Source of the DNA: Sulfurimonas sp.
GTDB taxonomy: Bacteria; Campylobacterota; Campylobacteria; Campylobacterales; Sulfurimonadaceae
Direction of reading: 5' to 3'
Assembly: GCF_028694605.1 (NCBI RefSeq)
Contig: NZ_JAQVKP010000003.1
Span: forward strand, 1 to 64,000
DNA: 64,000 nt
Below, in pieces: positions 33,935-43,777 of the stretch (its first letter is position 1; each line of letters begins with the position of its first letter). A program made the translations under genes and the position numbers. The notes under the pieces are model-generated. The model ran no database searches and was not told the DNA's origin. It saw only the letters and a list, made by a program, of their open reading frames with translations.

Positions 33935-34828
33935 ATGATTCAACTAGCGATTATAGGACCCACAGCATCGGGAAAAAGTGATTTAGCCATAAAAGTCGCT
34001 AAAAAAATCAACGCCTACATACTCTCCATAGACTCACTATCTATCTACAAAGAGATAGACATCGTCTCTGCAAAACCCTCAAATGAGGAACTGCAAGAGG
34101 TTAAGCATTTCGGCATAGATGTTTTACAGCCAAATGAGTATTTTAGTATTGAAATTTTTATACGGCTTTACAAAGAAGCGGTGCAAAAATGCCAAGACGA
34201 GAGCAAGAACCTCATCATTGTAGGCGGAACTTCTTTTTATCTGAAGATGCTTGTCGATGGACTCTCAAATATCCCGGCAATAGATGATGCAGCAAAAAAA
34301 AGAGTTGAAAATAGGCTGCTCAACCTGCAAGATAGTTATGATTTTTTATACGCAAAAGATAGCGAGTACATGAAAAACATCTCTGCAAACGACAGATACA
34401 GGATAGAAAAAGCACTTCTTATCTATGAGGCTTCTTCTCTTGCCCCAAGCGAGTGGTTTAGGCAAAATCCGCCAAAACCCGTTATAGAAAATCTTCCTAT
34501 TTACAACATTGATGTTGATAGAGACATTTTGCGAGAGCGCATAAAAAAACGCACCCTAAAGATGTTTGAGAGCGGACTGATAGACGAAGTATGCCGCCTA
34601 GAACAACGCTACACAAGAGCGCCACACTCCATGAACTCAATAGGCATAGTAGAAGTTCTGGAGTATCTTGACGGCAAAGTAAGTAAAGACGAGATGCTAG
34701 AAAACATCTCAATCCACACCGCACAGCTTGCAAAAAGACAGCAGACTTTTAACCGAACCCAGTTTGATGGTGTCATCAATGCACCGCTTGAGGAGTTAGA
34801 AGCGATAATCATGGACAACTTGCTATAA
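33935..34828 (+). CDS. miaA: tRNA dimethylallyltransferase
   Basis: A 297-residue enzyme that adds an isopentenyl group to A37 of tRNAs reading UNN codons. The P-loop IIGPTASGKSDLA is at residues 6-18. The DSLSIYKEIDIVSAKPS region binds the tRNA and substrate, and VGGTSFYLKMLVDGL and RRTLKMFESGLIDE-type helices follow (here KKRTLKMFESGLIDEV). A TATAAT sequence lies between the PAP2 stop and this ATG, so it may have its own promoter. Confidence 0.95.
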   Translation: MIQLAIIGPTASGKSDLAIKVAKKINAYILSIDSLSIYKEIDIVSAKPSNEELQEVKHFGIDVLQPNEYFSIEIFIRLYKEAVQKCQDESKNLIIVGGTSFYLKMLVDGLSNIPAIDDAAKKRVENRLLNLQDSYDFLYAKDSEYMKNISANDRYRIEKALLIYEASSLAPSEWFRQNPPKPVIENLPIYNIDVDRDILRERIKKRTLKMFESGLIDEVCRLEQRYTRAPHSMNSIGIVEVLEYLDGKVSKDEMLENISIHTAQLAKRQQTFNRTQFDGVINAPLEELEAIIMDNLL

Positions 34829-34834
34829 TTCGAT

Positions 34835-35974
34835 ATGTATTTTTTAAAGCTCTTTTTTGCATCACTTTTTTTTAACACTTTGGTTTTTGGGGATGGGAAG
34901 TTTTATACCCTCTCCATGTGTTTGACAAAAGACCATGACGGTGCTTCCTACTTTTTAAACCGATATCTTGATGAGCCTGAGGCAGATATATTTATAGTCA
35001 AGCTGGAAGATGGACGCTACCTTACGACTTACGGCTCTTTTAACTCAAGAGAGAAGGCGGCGGAGTTTATGGCAAAGCTCCCCGAGAGGCTTAAACAACA
35101 TAAACCTTTTATAAAAGAGTTTGACTACAACTTAGCCCACGCCAAAGATACTCAAAAATATATATTTCACAAAGAAAATTTCAACTACTCTATCTCCGTT
35201 TGCTCCTCTAAAGAGTACAAAAATGCCATTGGATGCGTCAAAGAGTATATACCAAATCAAAAGAGCGAGGTTTATATCATCAAAGACGATGACGGGCTTT
35301 ACAAAACACTCTATGGTGCTTTTCAAACGCACCAAGAGGCACAGAAGTTTATAAAAACTCTTGCTGAAGTGACAAAATCACAGGGACCTTTTGTAAAAAA
35401 ACTACCATATAGCCTCAAAGACAAACGAAACTACTCTGAGAGGATTCTAAAAAGAGAATCAAATCAAAAAAAAGCCATAGATGTAAATCAGTTTGTCAAA
35501 TTTGAGAAGATTGTTATCAGTGTCGATTCCAAAACACACAAGATGTCGCTCCAAGGCATCTTAGACGGCAAAGCGGTAGAACTCAAAGAGTACAAAGTCT
35601 CCACCGCTAAAAGAGATATGCCAAAACCATTAGGCGAAGGCGGTATAACCTCCATATCCCTGCATCCTCACTGGTACCCAACGCAAGAGACTATAGAGCA
35701 TTTTAAAAAAACAAAAAATATCAATCTGCCTTCGGTTGTACCATACGGACATCCGCACAACTATATGGGAGAAGCAAAGATAAATCTGACACATGAAGTT
35801 GATGGCAAAAACGTATTTAGGATACACGGCACCGTAAACGAATCCACAATCGGTAGAAGCGAATCCGGCGGATGCATCAGAATGAAAAACGCAGAAGTAG
35901 CAGAACTAGCAACCCTGCTTCAAAACTACTCAGATAAAAAAAGCATGAAAAATATAAAAGTAATTTTGAACTGA
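34835..35974 (+). CDS. L,D-transpeptidase with two SPOR-like repeats
   Basis: A 379-residue exported protein. After a signal peptide (MYFLKLFFASLFFNTLVFG) come two tandem modules of about 75 residues (about 20-100 and 115-200). Each starts with a Cys-containing strand (FYTLSMCLT, YSISVCSS) and ends in a GxFxxxxxA-type segment (TTYGSFNSREKAAEFM, TLYGAFQTHQEAQKFI) like SPOR domains that bind denuded glycan strands. Then comes a YkuD catalytic domain with FRIHGTVNESTIGRSESGGC, holding the catalytic His and Cys. The gene follows miaA by 6 bp. Confidence 0.87.
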   Translation: MYFLKLFFASLFFNTLVFGDGKFYTLSMCLTKDHDGASYFLNRYLDEPEADIFIVKLEDGRYLTTYGSFNSREKAAEFMAKLPERLKQHKPFIKEFDYNLAHAKDTQKYIFHKENFNYSISVCSSKEYKNAIGCVKEYIPNQKSEVYIIKDDDGLYKTLYGAFQTHQEAQKFIKTLAEVTKSQGPFVKKLPYSLKDKRNYSERILKRESNQKKAIDVNQFVKFEKIVISVDSKTHKMSLQGILDGKAVELKEYKVSTAKRDMPKPLGEGGITSISLHPHWYPTQETIEHFKKTKNINLPSVVPYGHPHNYMGEAKINLTHEVDGKNVFRIHGTVNESTIGRSESGGCIRMKNAEVAELATLLQNYSDKKSMKNIKVILN

Positions 35975-35980
35975 TGCTCC

Positions 35981-36631
35981 TTACAAAACTTTAGACCTCA
36001 AAAGAGCTGCTTCTATCTCCTCTTTTTTAACCTCTCCGCTGAGTTCAAGCAGTACATCGCCGTCATCTCCGCTTACTTGCATATCTTTTATCTTCTTTTT
36101 CGTATCATCACTCATACACTCGCATGCGCCTGTTTTGCAATTTTGTACCATTTTGACGATTTTTGCTTTTTGCACGGCGCCGCTGAACTTTATCGCCACA
36201 CCGCTTCCCTTTTGCGTCACCTCTTTTTTCATTCCAAAAAGAACCTCTTTTACCTTTGGAAGCAAAACCTCTTCTATCTCTTTGTAGGTTGCTTCAAACG
36301 CCTCATACCCCTTGCCGTCCGGATCTTCAAAGCCGACATGAATCTTTTGAACAGGACGAGGAAACATCGGGCAGGTCTCGTTTGCATGGTCACATACGGT
36401 TACAACTAAGTCAAACTCTTCATCTATCAATGTATCAAGCGTTTTGGAGTGGTATTCGTCTCTCCAAATCCCTTTCTCCTCTAGCAGTTTTTTAGCGTTT
36501 GGATTTACTCTTCCGCTGGCTCTCACACCGCTGCTCTTTGCCTCAACACCATCTAACTTTGCGTTTATGAGAGCCTCTGCGATTATGCTTCTGCAACTAT
36601 TTCCCGTACATAAAACCAAAACTTTTTTCAT
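35981..36631 (-). CDS. arsC: Thioredoxin-type arsenate reductase fused to an uncharacterised Cys-containing domain
   Basis: A 216-residue protein. Residues 1-135 are a complete low-molecular-weight-phosphatase-type ArsC: the CTGNSCRS loop (Cys8, Cys13) and the redox pair Cys80 and Cys87 in VTVCDHANETCPMF. Relatives end near 135. Here about 75 more residues follow, with NCKTGACECMSDD (Cys165, Cys170, Cys172) between two similar beta-rich halves (GVAIKFSGAVQKAKI and DVLLELSGEVKKEEI). The extra domain may bind arsenite or relay thiols, which is inference. It is coupled to arsB by an ATGA overlap. Confidence 0.88.
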   Translation of the reverse strand: MKKVLVLCTGNSCRSIIAEALINAKLDGVEAKSSGVRASGRVNPNAKKLLEEKGIWRDEYHSKTLDTLIDEEFDLVVTVCDHANETCPMFPRPVQKIHVGFEDPDGKGYEAFEATYKEIEEVLLPKVKEVLFGMKKEVTQKGSGVAIKFSGAVQKAKIVKMVQNCKTGACECMSDDTKKKIKDMQVSGDDGDVLLELSGEVKKEEIEAALLRSKVL

Positions 36632-37890
36632 ATTATTACTCCGAGTGAAATTAAAACAACAAGTAAAATCGGCGGTGTAACAAGCAGTCCAAACTTGCTA
36701 TATTCCCAAAAGCCTATTTTTACACCTTTTTGTGAAAGTACATGTAGCCAAAGCAAAGTTGCCAGCGAACCAAACGGCGTCATCTTAGGTCCCAAATTAC
36801 AACCGATGATATTTGCATACGCCAAAGCTTGATTTGGTATATCAACCAAAGCTATATCCATTATCATAATGGTCGGCATATTGTTCATAGCGGCACTTAA
36901 AATCGCACTTATAAAACCTGTCCCGATAATTGCTGCCATATCGCCCTTTGTTGCCAAATCTTTTAAAACAGAAGCCAGATAATCGGTAAGCCCTGCATTT
37001 TTGAGTCCGTAAACTACGATGTATAAACCGATACTAAACCAGACAACCTGCCAAGGTGCGGTTTTTATGGTAAGCATAGCACGAGCGGCTTTCATGTAGG
37101 AAGCAAGTACCAAAAAGAGAAGCCCGCCGCCAAGGGCAAACAAAGAGATTGGCAGATGATAAGCGTCGCCTATAAAATAAGCAACAAGCAAAAGTGCCAA
37201 AAAGAGCCATGATACATAAAAAAGCGGTTTGCTTTTGAGTACATCGTCAGGATTTTTGAGCAGATTTACATCTATGGTTTTTGGTATATCGTTCTTTAAA
37301 ACAAGCCATAAAACAACTATAGATATGATTACGCTCACAACAAAGGGCACAAACATAACACCCAGATACTCCACAAATCCTATGTTAAAGTAGTTTGCCG
37401 TAACTATATTTGTAAGGTTTGAAAAGACGAAAGGCAGCGATGCGCTGTCACTTATGAAACCCCCTGCAAGTAAAAATGCGATGATGGTTTTTACATTTAA
37501 CTTAAGCAGCCTCATCTTCGCCAAAAGTATCGGTGTAAGGATTAGCGCTGCACCGTCATTTGCAAAAAGAGCTGAAACGAAAGCCCCTAAAAGCAGAGCA
37601 TACACAAACATAAGATGCCCGTCTCCGCGGCTGAGCTTTGCCATTTTTATAGCGCACCACTCAAAAAAACCTATCTCGTCCAAAACCATCGACATAATGA
37701 TAATCCCGATAAACGCCAAAGTCGCATCCCAGACAATGTTGCTTACAATAAGCACATCACCAAAACTCACCGTACCAAAAGCTAAAGAGACTATTGCGCC
37801 GATTATTGCCGTTGTACCGATTTTTAGCCCCTTTGGCTGCCAGATAACAAAAATCAGCGTTGTTAAAAAAATCAGACTTGAAACTATCAT
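36628..37890 (-). CDS. arsB: ArsB-type arsenite efflux permease
   Basis: A 420-residue inner-membrane transporter of the ArsB/NhaD (IT) superfamily with about eleven helices. Family features include FFEWCAIKMAKLSRGDGH, SALFANDGAALILTPILLAK, and NNMPTIMIMDIAL followed by IIGCNLGPKMTPFGSLATLLWL near the C-terminus. It exports arsenite or antimonite using the proton gradient. Both its ends overlap arsR and arsC as ATGA, giving the order arsR-arsB-arsC. Confidence 0.93.
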   Translation of the reverse strand: MIVSSLIFLTTLIFVIWQPKGLKIGTTAIIGAIVSLAFGTVSFGDVLIVSNIVWDATLAFIGIIIMSMVLDEIGFFEWCAIKMAKLSRGDGHLMFVYALLLGAFVSALFANDGAALILTPILLAKMRLLKLNVKTIIAFLLAGGFISDSASLPFVFSNLTNIVTANYFNIGFVEYLGVMFVPFVVSVIISIVVLWLVLKNDIPKTIDVNLLKNPDDVLKSKPLFYVSWLFLALLLVAYFIGDAYHLPISLFALGGGLLFLVLASYMKAARAMLTIKTAPWQVVWFSIGLYIVVYGLKNAGLTDYLASVLKDLATKGDMAAIIGTGFISAILSAAMNNMPTIMIMDIALVDIPNQALAYANIIGCNLGPKMTPFGSLATLLWLHVLSQKGVKIGFWEYSKFGLLVTPPILLVVLISLGVII

Positions 37891-38195
37891 ACACTACACC
37901 CTTTTCTTAGCTTTGGAATCTCAATATCAAGCGAATCAAGCTCTTTGAGCACGGAGAGCCTAAACTCATCAAGAGGCGAGCGGATAGAGTAGTACGCCCA
38001 AGTCCCCCTTCTCTCAACCCTCAAAAAACCGCCCTCTTTTAGGATTTTGAGATGTCTTGAGATGCGGGACTGAATCATATCAAACGAGTTTTCTATATCA
38101 CAAACACAAACCTCTCCGTTTTGGTTGATAAACTTGAGTATCTTTACTCTCGTTTCATCGTATATAGAACCAACGGTTTGAAGAAATAACTCCAT
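37887..38195 (-). CDS. arsR: ArsR-family arsenic-responsive repressor
   Basis: A 102-residue winged-helix repressor. GEVCVCDIENSFDM carries the Cys30-x-Cys32 pair of the arsenite site in helix 3. SRISRHLKILKEGGFLRVERRGTWAYYSI forms the recognition helix and wing (shown here as SRISRHLKILKEGG, then the wing). It leaves its operator when arsenite binds. A strong ribosome site (AGGAGGAG) precedes the ATG. The operator lies at 38246-38265. Confidence 0.94.
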   Translation of the reverse strand: MELFLQTVGSIYDETRVKILKFINQNGEVCVCDIENSFDMIQSRISRHLKILKEGGFLRVERRGTWAYYSIRSPLDEFRLSVLKELDSLDIEIPKLRKGCSV

Positions 38196-38234
38196 GTAAC
38201 TCCTCCTATAATTTTATGAAAAGTCAATTACAAA

Positions 38235-38265
38235 ATTATACCAAAATATCAAGATATATTGATAT
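38235..38265 (-). promoter_or_regulatory. ars promoter and ArsR operator
   Basis: ATATCAA (38246-38252) and TTGATAT (38259-38265) form a perfect inverted repeat around a 6-bp spacer, the ATCAA-N6-TTGAT pattern known for ArsR sites. It lies next to the TATAAT -10 box (38235-38240, minus strand), covering the spacer and -35 region, so bound ArsR would block RNA polymerase. Confidence 0.72.
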
Positions 38266-38308
38266 ATATATTATAAAATTTCTGTTTTCGAGCAAAAGAG
38301 CGTCTTAG

Positions 38309-40678
38309 CTATAGCCCTTTTGCACTCTTTGCCAGTCCTGCCCACGCAGAAGCAGGGTCGGCATCTATGGCTTCTTGGTATGCTTTATTTGATTCTGTAT
38401 CTCTCCAGAGTTTTGCCAAAACGCTTCCTAAAAGATATTTTTGCCTTGCTCTTTGATTTTTCTTCAACTCAACCGTATCAAGCATTTTGATAACATCCAA
38501 TGCCTTGGCATAATCCTCTTTTTGGGTATATGCTTCATAAAGAGCAAACTCAACAAAAGGTGTTTGCGCCAAAGAACCTGAAGTTTTTTGAATCTTTAGT
38601 ATCTTCTCTCCATACGCAATTACCAGATTTGTATCTTTTATATTGCCCCCGGCTGCCATCATAGCCGCATATCTATCGCTGTCAATATAGCTCTCTCCAT
38701 AAATCTCTACTACTTTAGACATAGACTCTATCATCTTTTGTGTGTTTTCAAGCCTGTGATATGTGTCAAAAACCACCCTATAAACATCTTGATACGCAGA
38801 GTTTTTTTCTTTGGCTATAAGCGTTATAAGCTCTTTGGATGCCTCTATAACATTTGTGTAGTTACCGGTTGCAAAATCTATCTTTATGTAGCGATAGAGC
38901 CATTTTTTTCTCTGCTCCAGCTCTTTGGATTTAAGATTTCTATCTGCCATTTTCTTGGCAAGTAAAAAATCTGCTCCCTTCATCGCACACTCATAAACAC
39001 CGTCATCCCACTGCGCAGACAAATCAATTTGATACTTAGAAGCAAGTTGCAGCACTTTGTTGCACTCTTTTGTCTCTAATGCTTCCTGCATAGCCCCAAT
39101 AGCGGCATCAACAATAAGCTCAGGCACATCACCGTACTCTACCTTATCAAGCGCTTGAAGCTCTGTTTCAAGAGCAAGCACCCCCTTAAACATTTTTTGT
39201 GCTATTAGAAGTTTTGCTTTTTCATAAAGTGCTTTGTCTCCGATTCTATCTTTTGGGTACTCTTGTATAAGCTTATTATACATCTCTAGCTTTGAGGTTT
39301 TGTTTGTCTCATTGTCCTCATCTACATCAAAAAACAGTGAATCTTTGGCAATTTTTACTTCCTCAAGATAAGTTCCGTCAGGAAACAGCTCCGAATACTT
39401 GTTCAGAGCTTTAAGTGCCTCTTGTTTCATCTTGGACTGGCTAAGCCAAATACCGATATTTTTCAGCAATCCTTCATACTCGTCATCATCATAATTCATC
39501 TTTGCCACAAGTGCTTTTGCTATAGCAGCGGCAGATACAAAATCACCATTATCTGCAAATTCATGTATCATATCTATAGATTCAGACTTCTTTTGCATAA
39601 AAATATCCGGTTTTGCCAAAGAGATTTTTTCTATATGTTTTGCCGCTTCACTGATTTTTGCATTCCAAAGATGAAGTCTGCCAAGCTTATATGCCGCTTC
39701 CGCAGCAACATCTATGTCATCTGCCTCTTTAAGTATCTTTTCATAAATACCCTGCGCCTTAGAAGTACCCCCGCTATCCTCTAGCCCTTCTGCCATATAG
39801 ATATATCCCCGCATCGCATAAACTGAATCAGGATGTTCGCTAAATAGCCTATCATAAAAATAGTCTGCATCGCTATTTATGCCCATTTTGTCATAAGATT
39901 TTGCGATAAGTGAAAGCACCTCGGCAACATTTTCATCAGATGAGTAGTTTCTCAAATACTCTTTTGCGGTCTCAATAAGCTTCTCATTTTCTTTTAGCTT
40001 TGCGTAGATTCTAATCTTATAAAAAAGGAGTTCTGCTCTAAAGAGCGAGTTTGGATACTCTTTTAAAACATCCTCTACCAGCTCAAGAGCAAACTCGTAG
40101 TTTTTCTCATCATAAAGTTTTTTGATTTTTAGATATTCTGTCACATCCCCTACACGCTTGATATAGACTGGGTTTCCTTTGATATCCAAGCTTCCGACAT
40201 AAGGGAGTTTTTCATCATGTGACGTAAAAGGCAGATTGATTGCCAATCTGCTTTTAGTCTCTTTTTCCATGTAAGGGATATTCTCTTTATAGCCCACAAT
40301 CATCCAGTGGTTTGAGAGTTCAACATTAGCTCCAAAAAGCGTCTCCTCTTTGCTTAGATTAAAAACTATCGGCAGAAGCTTCATCTTCTCATATGGCTTG
40401 ATAATAAGAAAAAATGTATCTTTTTTTATCTCACTATCAATTTCAAAAAAGGTGTTTTGAAGTTTCTGTACTTTTTTTGAAGGGGATTTGGAAAAAGCAC
40501 AAACAATTTTGATGACATTGTCAAAATCATCTTTAAACTCTTGACATAAAAACTTGTCTTTATCGCTTATATGGAGTGTGGAGTATGGCTGATGATTCTC
40601 TTTTGCACCCTGAAGGGAGATTTCAAGCGCAAAAAGAGAGGCGAAAGAGAAAAGAAGAAGGAGTATTATTTTAAACAA
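38309..40678 (-). CDS. Exported tetratricopeptide-repeat protein downstream of nuoN
   Basis: A 789-residue periplasmic or outer-membrane-associated protein. The signal peptide (FKIILLLLFSFASLFALE) follows a TTG at 40678 that sits behind GGGAGAGGGG, so I choose this start over an upstream ATG inside nuoN. The rest is largely helical with repeated TPR-like units (for example ALELVEDVLKEYPNSLFRAE and AYKLGRLHLWNAKISEAAKH). It follows nuoN closely and is probably transcribed with the nuo operon, yet has no known part in Complex I. It may act in envelope assembly. Confidence 0.8.
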   Translation of the reverse strand: MFKIILLLLFSFASLFALEISLQGAKENHQPYSTLHISDKDKFLCQEFKDDFDNVIKIVCAFSKSPSKKVQKLQNTFFEIDSEIKKDTFFLIIKPYEKMKLLPIVFNLSKEETLFGANVELSNHWMIVGYKENIPYMEKETKSRLAINLPFTSHDEKLPYVGSLDIKGNPVYIKRVGDVTEYLKIKKLYDEKNYEFALELVEDVLKEYPNSLFRAELLFYKIRIYAKLKENEKLIETAKEYLRNYSSDENVAEVLSLIAKSYDKMGINSDADYFYDRLFSEHPDSVYAMRGYIYMAEGLEDSGGTSKAQGIYEKILKEADDIDVAAEAAYKLGRLHLWNAKISEAAKHIEKISLAKPDIFMQKKSESIDMIHEFADNGDFVSAAAIAKALVAKMNYDDDEYEGLLKNIGIWLSQSKMKQEALKALNKYSELFPDGTYLEEVKIAKDSLFFDVDEDNETNKTSKLEMYNKLIQEYPKDRIGDKALYEKAKLLIAQKMFKGVLALETELQALDKVEYGDVPELIVDAAIGAMQEALETKECNKVLQLASKYQIDLSAQWDDGVYECAMKGADFLLAKKMADRNLKSKELEQRKKWLYRYIKIDFATGNYTNVIEASKELITLIAKEKNSAYQDVYRVVFDTYHRLENTQKMIESMSKVVEIYGESYIDSDRYAAMMAAGGNIKDTNLVIAYGEKILKIQKTSGSLAQTPFVEFALYEAYTQKEDYAKALDVIKMLDTVELKKNQRARQKYLLGSVLAKLWRDTESNKAYQEAIDADPASAWAGLAKSAKGL

Positions 40679-40712
40679 AATGCCCCTCTCCCTTTTTATA
40701 TAATATCTGTAA

Positions 40713-42221
40713 TCAATACCCGCTATTATAGACAAATGCAGTAATAAATTCTAGTAGCTGGTTTACAGCGACAAAAGCAAAAATAGTTCCTATTGCAGCA
40801 ATGCCGATAATAGTTTTAAGTGAAAGCGTTGCGTTGGCACTGTAAACATGACCGCCATTTTCTACAATCGGCTCTTTCATAAACATATAAACGATAAGCT
40901 TTAGGTAGTAGTACCCGGCTATAGCCGAGTTAAGCGCCATTATGAGCGCTAAAACAGTATAGCCGCCTGTTACGGCTGAGCTTATCATATACATCTTGCC
41001 CCAAAAGAGCGCAAAAGGCGGAAGACCTGCAAGACTGAGCATAAAGAGCGCCATAATTGTTGCAGCTACAGGTGCAGTTTTAATCATTCCCGCAAACTTG
41101 TTATAGCTGTGGTCTGACTGCTGATGGGCAGGAAGATTTTTCTGACGGCTTATCCAAAGCATGGAGAATGACCCGAGATTTGTAAAACTAAACAGTACCC
41201 AGTAGAAGAAAAGTGCGCTGTTTGACTGTGTCGTGCCAATCAAAATAGCCGCCATTACAAAACCTGCATGTGAGATCGAACTGTATGCAAGCATTCTTTT
41301 GACATCTGTTTGCACCAGCGCCCATACATTTGCCATCGTCATAGTAATAACAACGCTTGCGTAGAGGATAACTTCTAACCAAACAACGCCGCTATGAATC
41401 AAAAATTCAAAGATTCTCATCGCAACAACAAATGCCGCTATCTTTGGAACGATGGACATATACCCCGCAAGTGCAGCCGATGAGCCTTCATAAACATCCG
41501 GTGTCCATGTATGAAACGGAACCATAGAGAGCTTGAAGCCAAATGATGCAAGCAGGAAAACGACACCGACAAGAACAAATCCGATATCTGCGTAGTTATT
41601 TGCTTCAAGAACGGCTGCTATCTGGTTAATCTCAACCGAGCCTGTAAGAGCATAAAAAACCATAGAACCGAAACTAAAAAATCCTGCCGCCAATGCACCC
41701 ATAGTGAAGTACTTTACTGCCGCCTCAAACGATTTGTCACGGTTGTGCATCGCTATGAGCGTATAAAGTGCAAGTGAAGCAGTCTCAAGTCCTACAAAGA
41801 TAAGGATAAGATTATCCGTTGCCACCATAAACTGGAATCCTGCAATCATAAACAAGAAGAGTGCAAAAAACTCAGGGTATGTAAACTCATGGAATCTTTT
41901 ATGAGTTAGTGCCAACGGTATAAAGAGCATAGAAGCACCTACAACGATAAACTGCGACAAAATCGCCAAACCGTCGATAAGCATTACATCAAAGACACCC
42001 ATAATCGTACCGTTTTTAGAAAAGACACCTGCCGTATCCATCAAAGCTACAAAGTCAACCCCCAAGATAAGAAGACTCAGCATTACATATAAGGAGCGAT
42101 CTTGTTCACTTTTAAAGAGATCGACAATGATAATTAAGAGTGCACCAATGATTGGTATAAGCATTGGTACCAGAGTTATTAGATTTAATGACTCCATTGA
42201 GATATTTGCCGGTGATACCAT
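40713..42221 (-). CDS. nuoN: NADH-quinone oxidoreductase subunit N
   Basis: A 502-residue antiporter-like membrane subunit of Complex I with about fourteen helices. The proton-path residues are visible: [11 protein letters not shown] (Glu), the lysines in [18 protein letters not shown], and [20 protein letters not shown]. It pumps protons across the inner membrane. It is the last gene of the nuo operon, and its start overlaps the nuoM stop by one base. Confidence 0.96.
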   Translation of the reverse strand: MVSPANISMESLNLITLVPMLIPIIGALLIIIVDLFKSEQDRSLYVMLSLLILGVDFVALMDTAGVFSKNGTIMGVFDVMLIDGLAILSQFIVVGASMLFIPLALTHKRFHEFTYPEFFALFLFMIAGFQFMVATDNLILIFVGLETASLALYTLIAMHNRDKSFEAAVKYFTMGALAAGFFSFGSMVFYALTGSVEINQIAAVLEANNYADIGFVLVGVVFLLASFGFKLSMVPFHTWTPDVYEGSSAALAGYMSIVPKIAAFVVAMRIFEFLIHSGVVWLEVILYASVVITMTMANVWALVQTDVKRMLAYSSISHAGFVMAAILIGTTQSNSALFFYWVLFSFTNLGSFSMLWISRQKNLPAHQQSDHSYNKFAGMIKTAPVAATIMALFMLSLAGLPPFALFWGKMYMISSAVTGGYTVLALIMALNSAIAGYYYLKLIVYMFMKEPIVENGGHVYSANATLSLKTIIGIAAIGTIFAFVAVNQLLEFITAFVYNSGY

Positions 42222-43774
42222 TAGTGTGCCTCCCCTGTTGGTTTTGTAATTAGCGCCATATCCTTAGCAACACTCGGAATCCTTTGTTTTGCTTCTTCGC
42301 TTAAAGATTTTTCATGCATAAGCGAAACAACTGCCTCAACACTTGTGTTTATAGGTCCTAAGAGCGGTTTTGGATAGATTCCAAGCCAAATTGTAATGAT
42401 AGTAAGCGGGATAAGGGCAAGAAGCTCTCTTTTGTTTACATCTTTTAGATGTTTGTTCTCCTCTTTTGTCACTACACCAAAAAACATCTTTTTATACGCC
42501 GCAAGCATATAGATAGCGCCTACGATAATAGCCGTTCCTGCAAGTAGTGTTAAAATATGAGACTGTTTGTAAAAACCGAGTAAGCTTAAAAACTCACCTA
42601 CAAAGTTTATAGTAAGCGGAAGACCCACAGATGCCATAAGCATCACACCAAAGATAGTTGCATAACGAGGCATCACATGTGCCAAACCGCCAAACTCACT
42701 CATATATTTTGTATGTCTTCTGTCATAAATAACGCCAACAAGCAAGAAGAGCGCTCCAGAGACAACACCGTGTGCAATCATAAGAAAGATAGAACCAGTA
42801 ATCCCCTCAACATTGAGTGCAAATGTACCAAGGATGATAACACCCATATGTGAAACAGAAGAGTAAGCAACAACCTGCTTAACATCTTTTTGCGCATACG
42901 CAACCATCGCCGTATAGATAATCATGATAATAGCCAATACCGCAATCGGATACATAAAGTAAACAGACGCATCAGGAAAGAGCGGCAATGAAAAACGGAT
43001 AAAAGCGTATGTTCCCATTTTTAAGAGAATTGCCGCAAGGATAACTGAACCGATAGTCGGTGCTTGCCCGTGGGCGTACGGCAACCATGTATGAAACGGA
43101 AACATCGGAACTTTGATAGCAAAGCCCATAAAAAATGCTACAAACAACCAAAGCTGGAAAGATTCAGGAAGAATAAGACGATACCAGTCAAGAATCGCAA
43201 AGCTCCACTCTCCTGTTGCCTGATAGTAAAAATACGCCATAAAAAGCATACCCACCAGCATAACAAGTGAGCCTGCAAATGTGTATAGGAAGAACTTTAC
43301 AGACGCATAGATACGAAGCGGTCCACCCCATGCACCGATGATATAAAGCATAGGCACAAGCGAGAGTTCCCAGAATAGATAAAACACGATAGCATCAAGT
43401 GCCGCAAAAACACCTACCATAGTCATCTGTAAAAACAGAAGCGTGATAATCATATTTTTAATATCTTTTGTTTCACCCAAAGATGCGATACCTATCATAG
43501 TAAAAAACGCCGCTAATATGATGATAAAGAGCGAGATGCCATCCACTCCGACAATATAGTTGATACCAAATGTCGGAATAAGTGCGATTTGCTCCATAAA
43601 CTGCATACCTGACACATTTGAGTCAAAGACAAACCATAACCACAATGCCAACACAAACTCAATTGTAGCTACCGCAACACCGTATGAACGAATGCTGTTT
43701 TTATTGACTACAAATCCGAGAACTCCTGCGAGTGCCGGGAAGAAAATTAAAATCGATAAGATATGATCCAACAT
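42221..43774 (-). CDS. nuoM: NADH-quinone oxidoreductase subunit M
   Basis: A 517-residue antiporter-like Complex I subunit. The conserved Glu in [19 protein letters not shown], the Lys in [20 protein letters not shown] and the broken-helix region [18 protein letters not shown] are all present. Length and order relative to nuoL and nuoN are standard. Confidence 0.96.
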   Translation of the reverse strand: MLDHILSILIFFPALAGVLGFVVNKNSIRSYGVAVATIEFVLALWLWFVFDSNVSGMQFMEQIALIPTFGINYIVGVDGISLFIIILAAFFTMIGIASLGETKDIKNMIITLLFLQMTMVGVFAALDAIVFYLFWELSLVPMLYIIGAWGGPLRIYASVKFFLYTFAGSLVMLVGMLFMAYFYYQATGEWSFAILDWYRLILPESFQLWLFVAFFMGFAIKVPMFPFHTWLPYAHGQAPTIGSVILAAILLKMGTYAFIRFSLPLFPDASVYFMYPIAVLAIIMIIYTAMVAYAQKDVKQVVAYSSVSHMGVIILGTFALNVEGITGSIFLMIAHGVVSGALFLLVGVIYDRRHTKYMSEFGGLAHVMPRYATIFGVMLMASVGLPLTINFVGEFLSLLGFYKQSHILTLLAGTAIIVGAIYMLAAYKKMFFGVVTKEENKHLKDVNKRELLALIPLTIITIWLGIYPKPLLGPINTSVEAVVSLMHEKSLSEEAKQRIPSVAKDMALITKPTGEAH

Positions 43775-43777
43775 CTA

